9,762 nt of DNA. Origin: an uncultured bacterium. GTDB taxonomy: Bacteria > Planctomycetota > Phycisphaerae > Phycisphaerales > SM1A02. Under the pieces are notes generated by a model. That model saw only the letters and a list, made by a program, of their open reading frames with translations, made no database searches and was not told the origin of the DNA. Shown here piece by piece: positions 1-5,832 of the stretch. The stretch lies in assembly GCA_903867275.1 (NCBI GenBank), contig CAIPQY010000407.1, positions 1-9,762 on the forward strand. Direction: 5' to 3'. Both the position numbers and the translations under genes were made by a program. Within the stretch, counting starts at the first letter, position 1. Each line of letters opens with the position of its first letter.

Positions 1-489
1 CGCGCGTTCGTTGCGCAGCGCCTGCGGCACCATCGTCAAGCGCGCGAGATGGTTGCGCAGATCGTCCGCTCGCGCGAAAGGCATCTGCTCCACCATCTGC
101 GGCACGCTCTGCTGCGGTCCGCCCAGCGGTCCCAGCACCAGCAGGTAGCCGGCGAAGCGGTGCCCCTCCAGGTCCATCGACAGGTCGCGCTCGATCAACT
201 CCGCGTCCAGGCGCTCGCTCTCGGTGAGCGCGGCGTGGTCGACGGCCTTCAGGGCTGCAAGCAGCTGCGCCGTCTCCTTCTGACGGCGCTCGATTGCGGC
301 CATGCTGCGGTCCTGGATGCGCGTGGCATCGGCGGGGCGGCCCTTGGCGATCGCTTCCATCGGATCTTCGCGGTCGCGGAAGGCCTGGATGGCGTCAAGG
401 GCCTTCTGCAGCTTCGCGGACGCGTCATCCACGGCGGCGAGGCATGGCATGGTGGCGAGCAGCAGGACGGCGAGCGGCATGATTCGCAT
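1..489 (-). CDS. DUF885 family secreted protein, N-terminal part (cut by window edge)
   Basis: This minus-strand frame is open from its ATG at 489 to the left edge, giving 163 residues. Residues 1-19 look like a Sec signal peptide (short Arg-containing start, then a Leu/Ala/Val core ending near C-L-A-A). After it come helical, charged residues and a segment (about 105-150) resembling DUF885 proteins: an acidic helix before E-G-H-R-F, then L-G-P-L-G-G-P-Q and Q-M-P-F-A. DUF885 proteins are usually around 550-600 residues and are thought to be metallopeptidase-like; the expected zinc motif would lie outside the window, so activity cannot be judged. An in-frame TAG four codons upstream of the ATG, with no start codon between, fixes this start. 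No Shine-Dalgarno is visible, but TAGCGT lies six bases upstream. It is divergent from mqnD. The family call is from memory of the pattern. Confidence 0.8.
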   Translation of the reverse strand, partial: MRIMPLAVLLLATMPCLAAVDDASAKLQKALDAIQAFRDREDPMEAIAKGRPADATRIQDRSMAAIERRQKETAQLLAALKAVDHAALTESERLDAELIERDLSMDLEGHRFAGYLLVLGPLGGPQQSVPQMVEQMPFARADDLRNHLARLTMVPQALRNERA

Positions 490-495
490 GCGGGC

Positions 496-501
496 ACGCT
501 A
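496..501 (-). promoter_or_regulatory. -10-like hexamer just upstream of the DUF885 start
   Basis: TAGCGT on the minus strand ends six bases before the ATG at 489. It fits TAnnnT but has no convincing -35 partner. If used, transcription would begin at or next to the start codon, giving a leaderless mRNA. Weak on its own; listed because the same arrangement recurs in this window. Confidence 0.25.
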
Positions 502-537
502 CCAACTCACGGCGCTGCAAATCCCCGCCCAAGGCCC

Positions 538-543
538 TACGCT
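538..543 (+). promoter_or_regulatory. -10-like hexamer just upstream of mqnD
   Basis: TACGCT lies seven bases before the GTG start of mqnD at 551. The same hexamer lies six bases before trpE. No good -35 box is visible and no Shine-Dalgarno stands at normal spacing, so a leaderless transcript is possible. Confidence 0.3.
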
Positions 544-550
544 CGGACGC

Positions 551-1441
551 GTGAGCGGCACCATCGACATCACCCTCGGCCACAGTCCCGACCCCGACGA
601 CGCCTTCATGTGGTGGCCGCTGTTCGGCGTGGATGGTGGCGCGCCCGCGATCGGCGAGCCCGGGCTGCGCTTCGTGCAGGTGTGCGATGACATCGAGACG
701 CTCAACCGCCGTTCCGCCGGCCCCGCGGATGCCTTGCTGGACGTGACCGCCATGAGTTGCGCCAACCTGCCCATGGTGGGTGATCGCTACGCGCTCACCG
801 CCTGCGGCAGCAGCGTGGGCGATGGCTATGGCCCCAAGCTGGTGGCGCGCGCACCGATGACCTTCGACCAGCTTCGCGACCCGTCGTGCGTGATCGCGGT
901 GCCCGGTCGTCGCACCACCAGTTTCCTTGCACTCAGCCTCATGTTGGGCCCGGGGTCGTTCCGCTTCGAGGAGGTGCCCTTCGATCAGCTCATGGAACGC
1001 GTGGCCGACGGCACCTATCGCGCGGGCGTGGTGATCCATGAGGGGCAGCTTCTGTTCGGTCAGCACGGCCTGCATCTGGTGCAGGATCTTGGTGCGTGGT
1101 GGAACACGCACACGGGGCTTCCGCTGCCGCTGGGGGTGAATGCGGTCCGCCGCGATCTGGACGCGCGTCATGGTGCCGGCACGCAGCGCCGCGTGAACCG
1201 CCTGCTGATGGCGAGCATCGAGCACGCCATGGCGCATCGCGAGCAGGGGGTGGCGTACGCACTGCGGTTCGCGCGAGGCATGGAGGCGTCGCTCGCCGGC
1301 ACCTTCGTGGATCTGTACGTGAACCGCTGGACGCTCGACTGCGGTCCGCGTGGTCGTGAAGCCGTGGATCGACTGCTGTCCGAAGCGGCGGCCGCCGGAT
1401 TGTCGCCACCGGCGCCACGCGAGGTGTTCGTCAGCGCCTGA
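551..1441 (+). CDS. mqnD: 1,4-dihydroxy-6-naphthoate synthase (MqnD-like), menaquinone biosynthesis
   Basis: MqnD converts cyclic dehypoxanthine futalosine to 1,4-dihydroxy-6-naphthoate in the futalosine route to menaquinone, in the cytoplasm. The 296-residue product has the MqnA/MqnD periplasmic-binding-protein-like fold pattern: H-S-P-D-P-D-D-A-F near residue 11 (family form S-P-C-P-N-D-T-F), a D-V-T segment followed by D-R-Y-A-L and G-S-S-V-G, P-G-R-R-T-T-S near residue 118, and V-I-H-E with His163 where the proposed catalytic His of Thermus MqnD lies, then the D-L-G-x-W-W and G-L-P-L-P-L-G motifs. The last two favour MqnD over MqnA. The GTG at 551 is chosen because it lies six codons before the first conserved strand; an in-frame ATG at 488 would overlap the divergent gene's start. 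No other mqn gene is nearby. Its length is close to the family norm. Confidence 0.9.
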   Translation: MSGTIDITLGHSPDPDDAFMWWPLFGVDGGAPAIGEPGLRFVQVCDDIETLNRRSAGPADALLDVTAMSCANLPMVGDRYALTACGSSVGDGYGPKLVARAPMTFDQLRDPSCVIAVPGRRTTSFLALSLMLGPGSFRFEEVPFDQLMERVADGTYRAGVVIHEGQLLFGQHGLHLVQDLGAWWNTHTGLPLPLGVNAVRRDLDARHGAGTQRRVNRLLMASIEHAMAHREQGVAYALRFARGMEASLAGTFVDLYVNRWTLDCGPRGREAVDRLLSEAAAAGLSPPAPREVFVSA

Positions 1442-1461
1442 TGCCGACTTCGGGGCATCCG

Positions 1462-1467
1462 TATACT
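1462..1467 (+). promoter_or_regulatory. -10-like hexamer upstream of the tandem-ACT gene
   Basis: TATACT matches the sigma-70 -10 consensus at five of six bases and lies 12 bases before the ATG at 1480, in the 38-base gap after mqnD. The -35 position is poor. A start site about 1474 would leave a leader of only a few bases with no Shine-Dalgarno. Confidence 0.4.
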
Positions 1468-1479
1468 CTCGCCCCCCGC

Positions 1480-1953
1480 ATGAGCCTTCTCCCGCCAGAA
1501 ATCGAGCAAGCTGGAGGACACGCGCCGCCAAGCGTGCGTCAGTTCGGCGTGTTCCTGGACAACAAGGTGGGCAAGCTGCTCGAGTTGCTGCGACTGTTCG
1601 ATGACCAGCATGGCCTGCAGTTGGCCGCCTTCAGCGTGGTCGAGTCCAGCGATCACGCCGTGGTGCGCCTCATCTTCAACAACGCCGACGCCGCGCGCGT
1701 GGTGCTGCGCAGCCATCACTACACCTTCAGCGAGGTCGACCTGCTGGTGGTGGAACTCTCCGATGGCCGCTCGCTCACCAATCTGTGCCTGCATCTGCTC
1801 GGCGCCGAACTGAACATCCGTTTCGCCTATCCCGTCATGCTTCGCCGCGAAGACAGCCCAACGGTGGCGATCGCGGTGGACGACCTCACGCTCGCCGGAC
1901 AGATCCTGCTTCGAAAGCGGTTCCGTCTGCTCGGCGAGGAAGACCTCGCCTGA
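1480..1953 (+). CDS. Tandem ACT-domain protein, probable small-molecule sensor
   Basis: The 157-residue product consists almost only of two ACT-like units, about residues 20-92 and 96-156. The first opens with V-R-Q-F-G-V-F-L-D-N-K-V-G-K-L, the strand, turn and helix start typical of ACT domains (the N-x-x-G-x-L pattern). The second has the degenerate strand-helix pattern A-E-L-N-I-R-F-A-Y. There is no catalytic domain. ACT domains usually bind amino acids and control a partner enzyme; databases may label such proteins acetolactate synthase-like, but the catalytic part is missing. The ATG at 1480 is preferred to an in-frame ATG at 1441, which overlaps the mqnD stop, because conserved sequence begins well after it and TATACT stands between the two. 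The CDGSH gene follows after 11 bases. The ligand is unknown. Confidence 0.85.
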   Translation: MSLLPPEIEQAGGHAPPSVRQFGVFLDNKVGKLLELLRLFDDQHGLQLAAFSVVESSDHAVVRLIFNNADAARVVLRSHHYTFSEVDLLVVELSDGRSLTNLCLHLLGAELNIRFAYPVMLRREDSPTVAIAVDDLTLAGQILLRKRFRLLGEEDLA

Positions 1954-1954
1954 A

Positions 1955-1958
1955 AGGA
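1955..1958 (+). promoter_or_regulatory. Shine-Dalgarno of the CDGSH gene
   Basis: AGGA lies six bases before the ATG at 1965, directly after the stop of the ACT gene. It is one of the few clear ribosome binding sites here and supports translation from a shared mRNA. Confidence 0.7.
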
Positions 1959-1964
1959 CACACC

Positions 1965-2165
1965 ATGGCACGACTCGTTCGACTCACCGGCACCGGCCCG
2001 CAGAAGATTGAACCCACGGACAAGCCCGTGTTCGTGTGCACCTGCGGCCTCAGCAAGAAGTTCCCGCTGTGCGACGGCACGCACAAGATCTGCCGCGACG
2101 AGCCGGAGGGCGCCACGTTCGTGTACGACGCGAACGGCCAGCGCACGCCTGCGCCCGGTCAGTGA
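1965..2165 (+). CDS. CDGSH-type iron-sulfur domain protein
   Basis: This 66-residue protein is one CDGSH iron-sulfur domain. The signature is complete: Cys25-x-Cys27, Ser30, Pro34, Cys36-Asp37-Gly38 and His40, the three Cys plus one His that hold a labile 2Fe-2S cluster in this family. There is no signal peptide or membrane helix, so it is probably cytosolic. Bacterial members are small redox or iron-sulfur-handling proteins whose partners are mostly unknown; the first ten residues and the basic/aromatic segment before the cysteines fit the family. It follows the tandem-ACT gene by 11 bases with a good Shine-Dalgarno, so the two are likely co-transcribed, though no functional link is known to me. 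It is convergent with the PTPS-like gene, leaving only 10 bases between the stop codons. Confidence 0.92.
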   Translation: MARLVRLTGTGPQKIEPTDKPVFVCTCGLSKKFPLCDGTHKICRDEPEGATFVYDANGQRTPAPGQ

Positions 2166-2178
2166 GTGGCATCGCTCA
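2163..2178. terminator. Small hairpin bracketed by two convergent stop codons
   Basis: Six base pairs (one G-T) with a GCAT loop run exactly from the TGA of the CDGSH gene to the TGA of the convergent PTPS-like gene. No T-rich tail follows on either strand, so it is at best a weak bidirectional terminator. Confidence 0.25.
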
Positions 2179-2925
2179 GTCCGGGTAGATCGCCGAGGTC
2201 TTCTCGGTTTCCCACACGCGCACGCGCACCAGTTCACCGCCGGCCGTCCGGATGGCGGGCTGCAGCCAGTCGAAGCACACCTTCGCGATGGCTTCAACAC
2301 TGGGATTCGTGTCACCAAAACACGGTACATCGGTGTTCAGATGCTTGTGATCCAGCCGGTCCACCACGCGTTCGCGCGTCAGGCGCTCGATCTCGTCGCC
2401 GCGAAGGGTGGGCGGATCCTGCATCGGAACGCGCACCTCCGTCTCCAGGCGATAGTTGTGTCCATGGCCAGCGGGGTTGTTGCACTTGCCGAACACGCGG
2501 CGGTTCGCCTCGTCGCTCAGGGTGGCGCAGTGCAACCGATGGCTGGCCGCGAAGTCGAAGCGGTGGGTCAGGACGGCGTGGTTCGGCATGGCGTGCTCCG
2601 TGGCGGTCGAGGCCAGCGGATGCTGGCGAAGGCTGAGGCGAACAACATCGAATCCAAGCGATTTTCCAAGGGATTGCTGCAACGCGGGCAGGACCGATTC
2701 CGGCGACTCGCCACGGTGCATCGCCTGCTGCAGCATGGCGGGCGCCGTCGCGCGCACGGCCGCGTCGATTTCCTGAATGCCGAGGATGTAACCAGTGATC
2801 GCATCCGGCGTGCCGGTGATCATCACCTCCAGCTCGAAGTGCATCATCCACGCGTCATGCGGACGCGCTGCGCCCGCGACGGTGGGAGTGGCAATGGCAA
2901 GTCGAACGATGCGGGAGAGTTTCAT
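2176..2925 (-). CDS. queD: Two-domain 6-pyruvoyl-tetrahydropterin / 6-carboxytetrahydropterin synthase-like protein
   Basis: The 249-residue product is about twice the length of a normal QueD/PTPS. The C-terminal unit (about 118-249) is complete: zinc His129, His154 and His156, catalytic Cys148 in G-K-C-N-N-P-x-G-H-G-H-N-Y, Asp192-His193 in L-D-H-K-H-L-N, and pterin-binding Glu239 in W-E-T-E. The spacings match rat PTPS (His23, Cys42, His48, His50, Asp88-His89, Glu133). The N-terminal unit (about 1-105) repeats the fold pattern (V-R-L-A, H-F-E-L-E-V, G-T-P-D-x-x-T-G-Y, I-Q-E-I-D) but lacks the zinc His and Cys, so it is probably structural. The family converts dihydroneopterin triphosphate to a pyruvoyl or carboxy tetrahydropterin, the latter leading to queuosine. 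Which reaction applies is open; no other que gene is nearby. ATG 2925 is preferred to a TTG at 2994, because conserved sequence starts there; no Shine-Dalgarno is visible. Confidence 0.88.
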   Translation of the reverse strand: MKLSRIVRLAIATPTVAGAARPHDAWMMHFELEVMITGTPDAITGYILGIQEIDAAVRATAPAMLQQAMHRGESPESVLPALQQSLGKSLGFDVVRLSLRQHPLASTATEHAMPNHAVLTHRFDFAASHRLHCATLSDEANRRVFGKCNNPAGHGHNYRLETEVRVPMQDPPTLRGDEIERLTRERVVDRLDHKHLNTDVPCFGDTNPSVEAIAKVCFDWLQPAIRTAGGELVRVRVWETEKTSAIYPD

Positions 2926-3020
2926 GAGGGGTGTGCTCGCATCAATCCGAGGCGTGCGAGTTTCCGGTCGCCCATTCAGGTGATGCATCCGCAATTTAGT
3001 CGAAAGTTCCTTCCAGCCGC

Positions 3021-3048
3021 TTGCCGATCTGTCGGTCTTGTCTACACT
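3021..3048 (+). promoter_or_regulatory. Sigma-70-type promoter upstream of the YdjY-domain lipoprotein
   Basis: TTGCCG (3021-3026), a 16-base spacer and TACACT (3043-3048) match the -35 and -10 consensus at four of six bases each. The predicted start is near 3055, about 27 bases before the GTG at 3082. It sits in the 156-base gap divergent from the PTPS-like gene, for which I see no clear promoter. Confidence 0.5.
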
Positions 3049-3068
3049 CCTTCCATCACCAAGCCCCC

Positions 3069-3075
3069 GGAAGGG
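3069..3075 (+). promoter_or_regulatory. Ribosome binding site that fixes a GTG start
   Basis: GGAAGGG ends six bases before the GTG at 3082, a normal spacing. It decides the start of the lipoprotein gene. The same bases take part in two alternative hairpins (3062-3077 and 3073-3105). Confidence 0.65.
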
Positions 3076-3116
3076 CTCGGCGTGAGACTTGTCTCCGCCG
3101 GGCCTCTTTTCTTTTT
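3073..3116 (+). terminator. Terminator-shaped hairpin with T-run overlapping the RBS and start codon
   Basis: Bases 3073-3082 pair with 3096-3105 (ten pairs, two of them G-T). After a bulged T at 3083, bases 3084-3087 pair with 3092-3095 around a CTTG loop. The stem of 14 pairs is followed by 3106-3116, nine T in eleven bases. This is the form of an intrinsic terminator, yet it contains the end of the Shine-Dalgarno and the GTG start, and the T-run encodes part of the signal peptide. A smaller hairpin, 3062-3066 with 3073-3077, is mutually exclusive with it. It may be an attenuator, the end of a short RNA, or chance. Confidence 0.45.
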
Positions 3117-3783
3117 ACGCCTGATCGTGGCGGTTGCTGTGTGGGCCTGTGTTGCATGCACCACACCGTCCACCGTGCTCACCGTGCATCCGCAGGTTCG
3201 AGCGATGCCCGCGCAGAAGGCCATCGAACTGGAGGGCCGCATCGCTTGCCGCCAGGGCTTTCTCGAGCAGTTGGTGTGCCGACAGGGCACGCGCGACCAC
3301 GAATCGCTGATCGTGACCACCGCTCCGGCCAGTGCGGTGCACGCGGCGTTGCTCGCCGCGGGCCTGCGGGCTGGATCGCCCGGAGCGTGGTCGGTCGATC
3401 GATCAGGCGCGCTGCAGTTGATCCAACCGCAGGGCGAACCCGTGCAGGTGCTGGTTCGCTGGATGGATGCGACGGGTCAGCGCACGCAGCCGCTCGCGCA
3501 GTGGATGGTCAACACGCGTGCGGATCCGGGACAGGCCGCGCCGGCGTTCGTGTTCGCGGGCAGTCGCTTCCGAAAGCTGCCTGATGGATCGGAGCGCTAC
3601 GCGGCCGACGACAGTGGCAGCATCGTGGGGCTGGTCACCTTCGGTGACGAGGTGGTGGCCATGCGCACGGTGATTCCAGACAAGGTGGATGTGGCGCCGG
3701 CTGCATGGAAGGCGCGCACCGACGACATCCCGCCCGAGGGCAGCGCGGTCACCGTGATCATCCGCGCGTCGGAGCAACCGTAG
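3082..3783 (+). CDS. YdjY-domain putative lipoprotein
   Basis: The 233-residue product starts with a lipoprotein-type signal: Arg2, a hydrophobic stretch (about 9-22) and V-W-A-Cys23 or C-V-A-Cys26 as candidate lipidation sites, so it is probably anchored in the envelope. The body (about 45-230) resembles the YdjY domain common in planctomycetes: I-E-L-E-G-R-I-A-C-R-Q-G-x-L-E, then C-R-Q-G-T-R-D-H-E-S at 66-75, V-H-A-A-L-L-A-x-G-L at 86-95, V-x-V-L-V-R-W, and F-V-F-A-G-S at 156-161, ending in I-P-P-E-G-x-x-V-x-V-I-I. The function of this domain is not known to me. The frame stays open far upstream, but that part is antisense to the PTPS-like gene. The GTG at 3082 has a good RBS and directly precedes the signal peptide. 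The first codons include CTT, TTT and TTA, unusual for such GC-rich DNA. ruvC follows after 11 bases. Confidence 0.85.
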   Translation: MRLVSAGPLFFLRLIVAVAVWACVACTTPSTVLTVHPQVRAMPAQKAIELEGRIACRQGFLEQLVCRQGTRDHESLIVTTAPASAVHAALLAAGLRAGSPGAWSVDRSGALQLIQPQGEPVQVLVRWMDATGQRTQPLAQWMVNTRADPGQAAPAFVFAGSRFRKLPDGSERYAADDSGSIVGLVTFGDEVVAMRTVIPDKVDVAPAAWKARTDDIPPEGSAVTVIIRASEQP

Positions 3784-3786
3784 CAT
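3781..3786 (+). promoter_or_regulatory. -10-like hexamer upstream of ruvC
   Basis: TAGCAT lies eight bases before the ruvC ATG at 3795 and includes the TAG stop of the preceding gene. It fits TAnnnT, but part of the match is forced by the stop codon. No Shine-Dalgarno is visible before ruvC. Confidence 0.2.
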
Positions 3787-3794
3787 CCACTCCC

Positions 3795-4295
3795 ATGCGC
3801 GTGCTCGGCATCGATCCAGGACTTCGGCGAACCGGGTACGCCTGCGTGCAGGTGCCGCCGCGCAGTCTTGAGCCGAAGCTGGTGGAGGCGGGCGTGCTGC
3901 GACTTCGAACCACCGGCTCGCTCGCCGCGCGCCTTCGACAACTGCATCAGGAACTCGCCGAGGTGATCGCCGAGCTCTCGCCCGACCGCATGGCGGTGGA
4001 GGGCGTGTTCAGCAATGCGCGCTTCGTGCGCACCGCCATCATCATGGGCCACGGTCGCGGCGTGGTGCTGCTGGCCGCGGCGCAATCCGATCTGGACGTG
4101 CTGGAACTGGCGCCCGCCGAGGTGAAGCGCGCCGTCACCGGCAACGGCAACGCCTCGAAGGATCAGGTTCGCCGCGCCGTGATGACACAGTGCGGCCTGC
4201 GGGCCATGAAGGGGCCCAGCGACGTGAGCGATGCGATCGCCATCGCGCTCTGCGCGGCGCGACGCGGGGCGCTCGTGCGCGGCGCGATACGCTAG
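3795..4295 (+). CDS. ruvC: Crossover junction endodeoxyribonuclease RuvC
   Basis: RuvC cuts Holliday junctions symmetrically during homologous recombination, normally with the RuvAB branch-migration motor. The 166-residue product has the usual length and RNase H-like fold motifs: G-I-D-P-G with Asp7, V-E-G-V-F with Glu69, V-T-G-N-G-N-A-S-K near 114-122, and D-V-S-D-A-I-A-I-A with Asp143 and Asp146. These are the four acidic metal-binding positions of E. coli RuvC (Asp7, Glu66, Asp138, Asp141). The ATG at 3795 places Asp7 exactly where expected, so the start is firm. ruvA and ruvB are not next to it. It lies 11 bases after the lipoprotein gene and 4 bases before trpE, so the three are likely read together, although -10-like hexamers precede both ruvC and trpE. 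Confidence 0.95.
   Translation: MRVLGIDPGLRRTGYACVQVPPRSLEPKLVEAGVLRLRTTGSLAARLRQLHQELAEVIAELSPDRMAVEGVFSNARFVRTAIIMGHGRGVVLLAAAQSDLDVLELAPAEVKRAVTGNGNASKDQVRRAVMTQCGLRAMKGPSDVSDAIAIALCAARRGALVRGAIR
4288..4293 (+). promoter_or_regulatory. -10-like hexamer upstream of trpE
   Basis: TACGCT lies six bases before the trpE ATG at 4300, inside the last codons of ruvC. It is identical to the hexamer seven bases before mqnD. No Shine-Dalgarno is present, so leaderless transcription of trpE is possible. Confidence 0.3.
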
Positions 4296-4299
4296 TTCG

Positions 4300-5832
4300 A
4301 TGCCCGCAGGCAACCTGCTCATCCACGGTCGACGGATCCCCTCCGACCAGCTCACGCCGGTGCTGGCCTATCGCCGTCTGGTGGCGCCGGATGAGCGTGA
4401 TGCCCCCAGCTTCCTGCTCGAAAGCGTGGAGCAGGGTGGCGCGGTGGGTCGCTTCAGCATGCTCGGCGCCCGCCCGTCGATGGAAGTGATCGCGCGCGGC
4501 AACCAGGTGGAGGTGCTTCGCGAGGGGGCCGCGGTCGAGCGGTTCGAGAGCCCCAATCCACTCATGGTGCCTCGGCAACTCGGCAGCGGCTGGAACTGCA
4601 TTCGAAGCGGTTCCGTGCCTGAAGCGTTCCACGGCGGCTGGGTGGGATTCGTGGGCTTCGATGCGGTGCGATGGCTCGAGCCGGGCGCGTTGCCGTTCGT
4701 GTCTGCGCCGTGCGATGATCGGGGCCTGCCTGACATGCATCTTGGCATGTATCGACGCGTGGCGGTGTTCGACCATGCGCTGCGCGTGGTGGACTGCATC
4801 GCCGCCGAACCGCTGGACATGCACGGCAGCGAGAGGGCGGCACGCGCCGCCGCCGATGCGGCGATCGATCAGACCATCGCCATGATGTTGCATCCGGGTG
4901 CGCCACTGGCCACGGGCGAGATCGCCCTCGACCTGCATGCGGCCCCTTCGCCACCCATGGCAGGCTCCATGACCCAGGCGCAGTTCGAGCAGGCCGTGCG
5001 CCGCGCCAAGGAGGCGATCGCGGCGGGGGACGCATTCCAGATCGTGCTGTCGCAGCGTCTGCAGCGCACCACCCACATCGACCCGTTCGAGGTGTATCGC
5101 GCGCTGCGCATCGTGAATCCAAGTCCGTATCAGGTGTACCTGCAGGCGCGCGACTGCATTCTGGTGGCCAGCAGCCCCGAGATCGCCTGTCGCGTGCGCG
5201 CACGCACGGTCACCAATCGCCCGCTGGCGGGCACGCGTCCGCGCGGCGCGTCACCAGAGCAGGATGCGCAACTTGAGCGCGAACTGCTGGCCGATCCGAA
5301 GGAACGCGCGGAGCACGCGATGCTCGTCGATCTTGGCCGCAATGATCTTGGCCGCGTCTGCGAAGCCGGGTCGGTCAACGTCGATCGCTGCATGGATGTG
5401 GAGCGATACAGCCACGTGATGCACCTTTCCAGCACCGTCACGGGCACGCTTCGGCCGGGGCTGGACGCCTGGGACGCGCTGCAGGCCACGCTGCCGGTGG
5501 GCACCGTGTCCGGCGCGCCCAAGATCCGCGCCATCCAGATCATCGACCAGCTCGAGCCGGTGCGCCGCGGTCCGTACGCGGGCGGCATCGGCGTCGCGGG
5601 TTTCGACGGTGACATGGACATGGCCATCGCGCTGCGCACCATGGTGGTTCCCACCGCGCAGCGCACCGCCGCGCCCTGGAGCATGCACCTGCAGGCCGGC
5701 GCTGGCGTGGTGCTCGACAGCGATCCCACCGCCGAATATCGCGAGACCATGCACAAGTCCGCGGCGCTTGGTCGTGCCATCGATCTGGCCGAGCAGGTTT
5801 TTGGAACGGGCCCCGGCGCGGCCGAACGCTAA
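4300..5832 (+). CDS. trpE: Anthranilate synthase component I
   Basis: TrpE makes anthranilate from chorismate and ammonia supplied by its glutamine amidotransferase partner TrpG, the first committed step of tryptophan synthesis in the cytoplasm. The 510-residue product has normal length and both domains. The N-terminal domain carries L-L-E-S at 39-42, the tryptophan-binding motif behind feedback inhibition, which favours TrpE over PabB. The chorismate-binding domain (about 230-500) has F-Q-I-V-L-S-Q-R, A-G-T-R-P-R-G from 310, D-L-G-R-N-D-L-G-R-V, S-H-V-M-H with His372, P-V-G-T-V-S-G-A-P-K, Y-A-G-G-I-G and Q-A-G-A-G-V-V-x-D-S-D-P. The ATG is four bases after the ruvC stop and has no Shine-Dalgarno. 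No trp leader, attenuator or trpG is present, so the amidotransferase must be encoded elsewhere. Its TAA overlaps the stop of the convergent membrane gene. Confidence 0.95.
   Translation: MPAGNLLIHGRRIPSDQLTPVLAYRRLVAPDERDAPSFLLESVEQGGAVGRFSMLGARPSMEVIARGNQVEVLREGAAVERFESPNPLMVPRQLGSGWNCIRSGSVPEAFHGGWVGFVGFDAVRWLEPGALPFVSAPCDDRGLPDMHLGMYRRVAVFDHALRVVDCIAAEPLDMHGSERAARAAADAAIDQTIAMMLHPGAPLATGEIALDLHAAPSPPMAGSMTQAQFEQAVRRAKEAIAAGDAFQIVLSQRLQRTTHIDPFEVYRALRIVNPSPYQVYLQARDCILVASSPEIACRVRARTVTNRPLAGTRPRGASPEQDAQLERELLADPKERAEHAMLVDLGRNDLGRVCEAGSVNVDRCMDVERYSHVMHLSSTVTGTLRPGLDAWDALQATLPVGTVSGAPKIRAIQIIDQLEPVRRGPYAGGIGVAGFDGDMDMAIALRTMVVPTAQRTAAPWSMHLQAGAGVVLDSDPTAEYRETMHKSAALGRAIDLAEQVFGTGPGAAER

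Noticed and set aside
425..1531. Minus-strand open frame of 368 codons opposite mqnD
   Set aside because: It is a low-complexity His/Arg/Ala-rich shadow typical of GC-rich DNA; mqnD on the other strand has clear motifs.
2994..3000. Minus-strand TAAATT near 2995-3000 as the promoter of the PTPS-like gene
   Set aside because: Four of six -10 matches but no acceptable -35 at normal spacing; too weak to list.
2008..3081. Long plus-strand open frame joined in frame to the lipoprotein gene, which would give a protein of about 590 residues
   Set aside because: The first 358 codons are antisense to the well-supported PTPS-like gene, show no family motif, and cross a promoter, an RBS and a signal peptide start at 3082.
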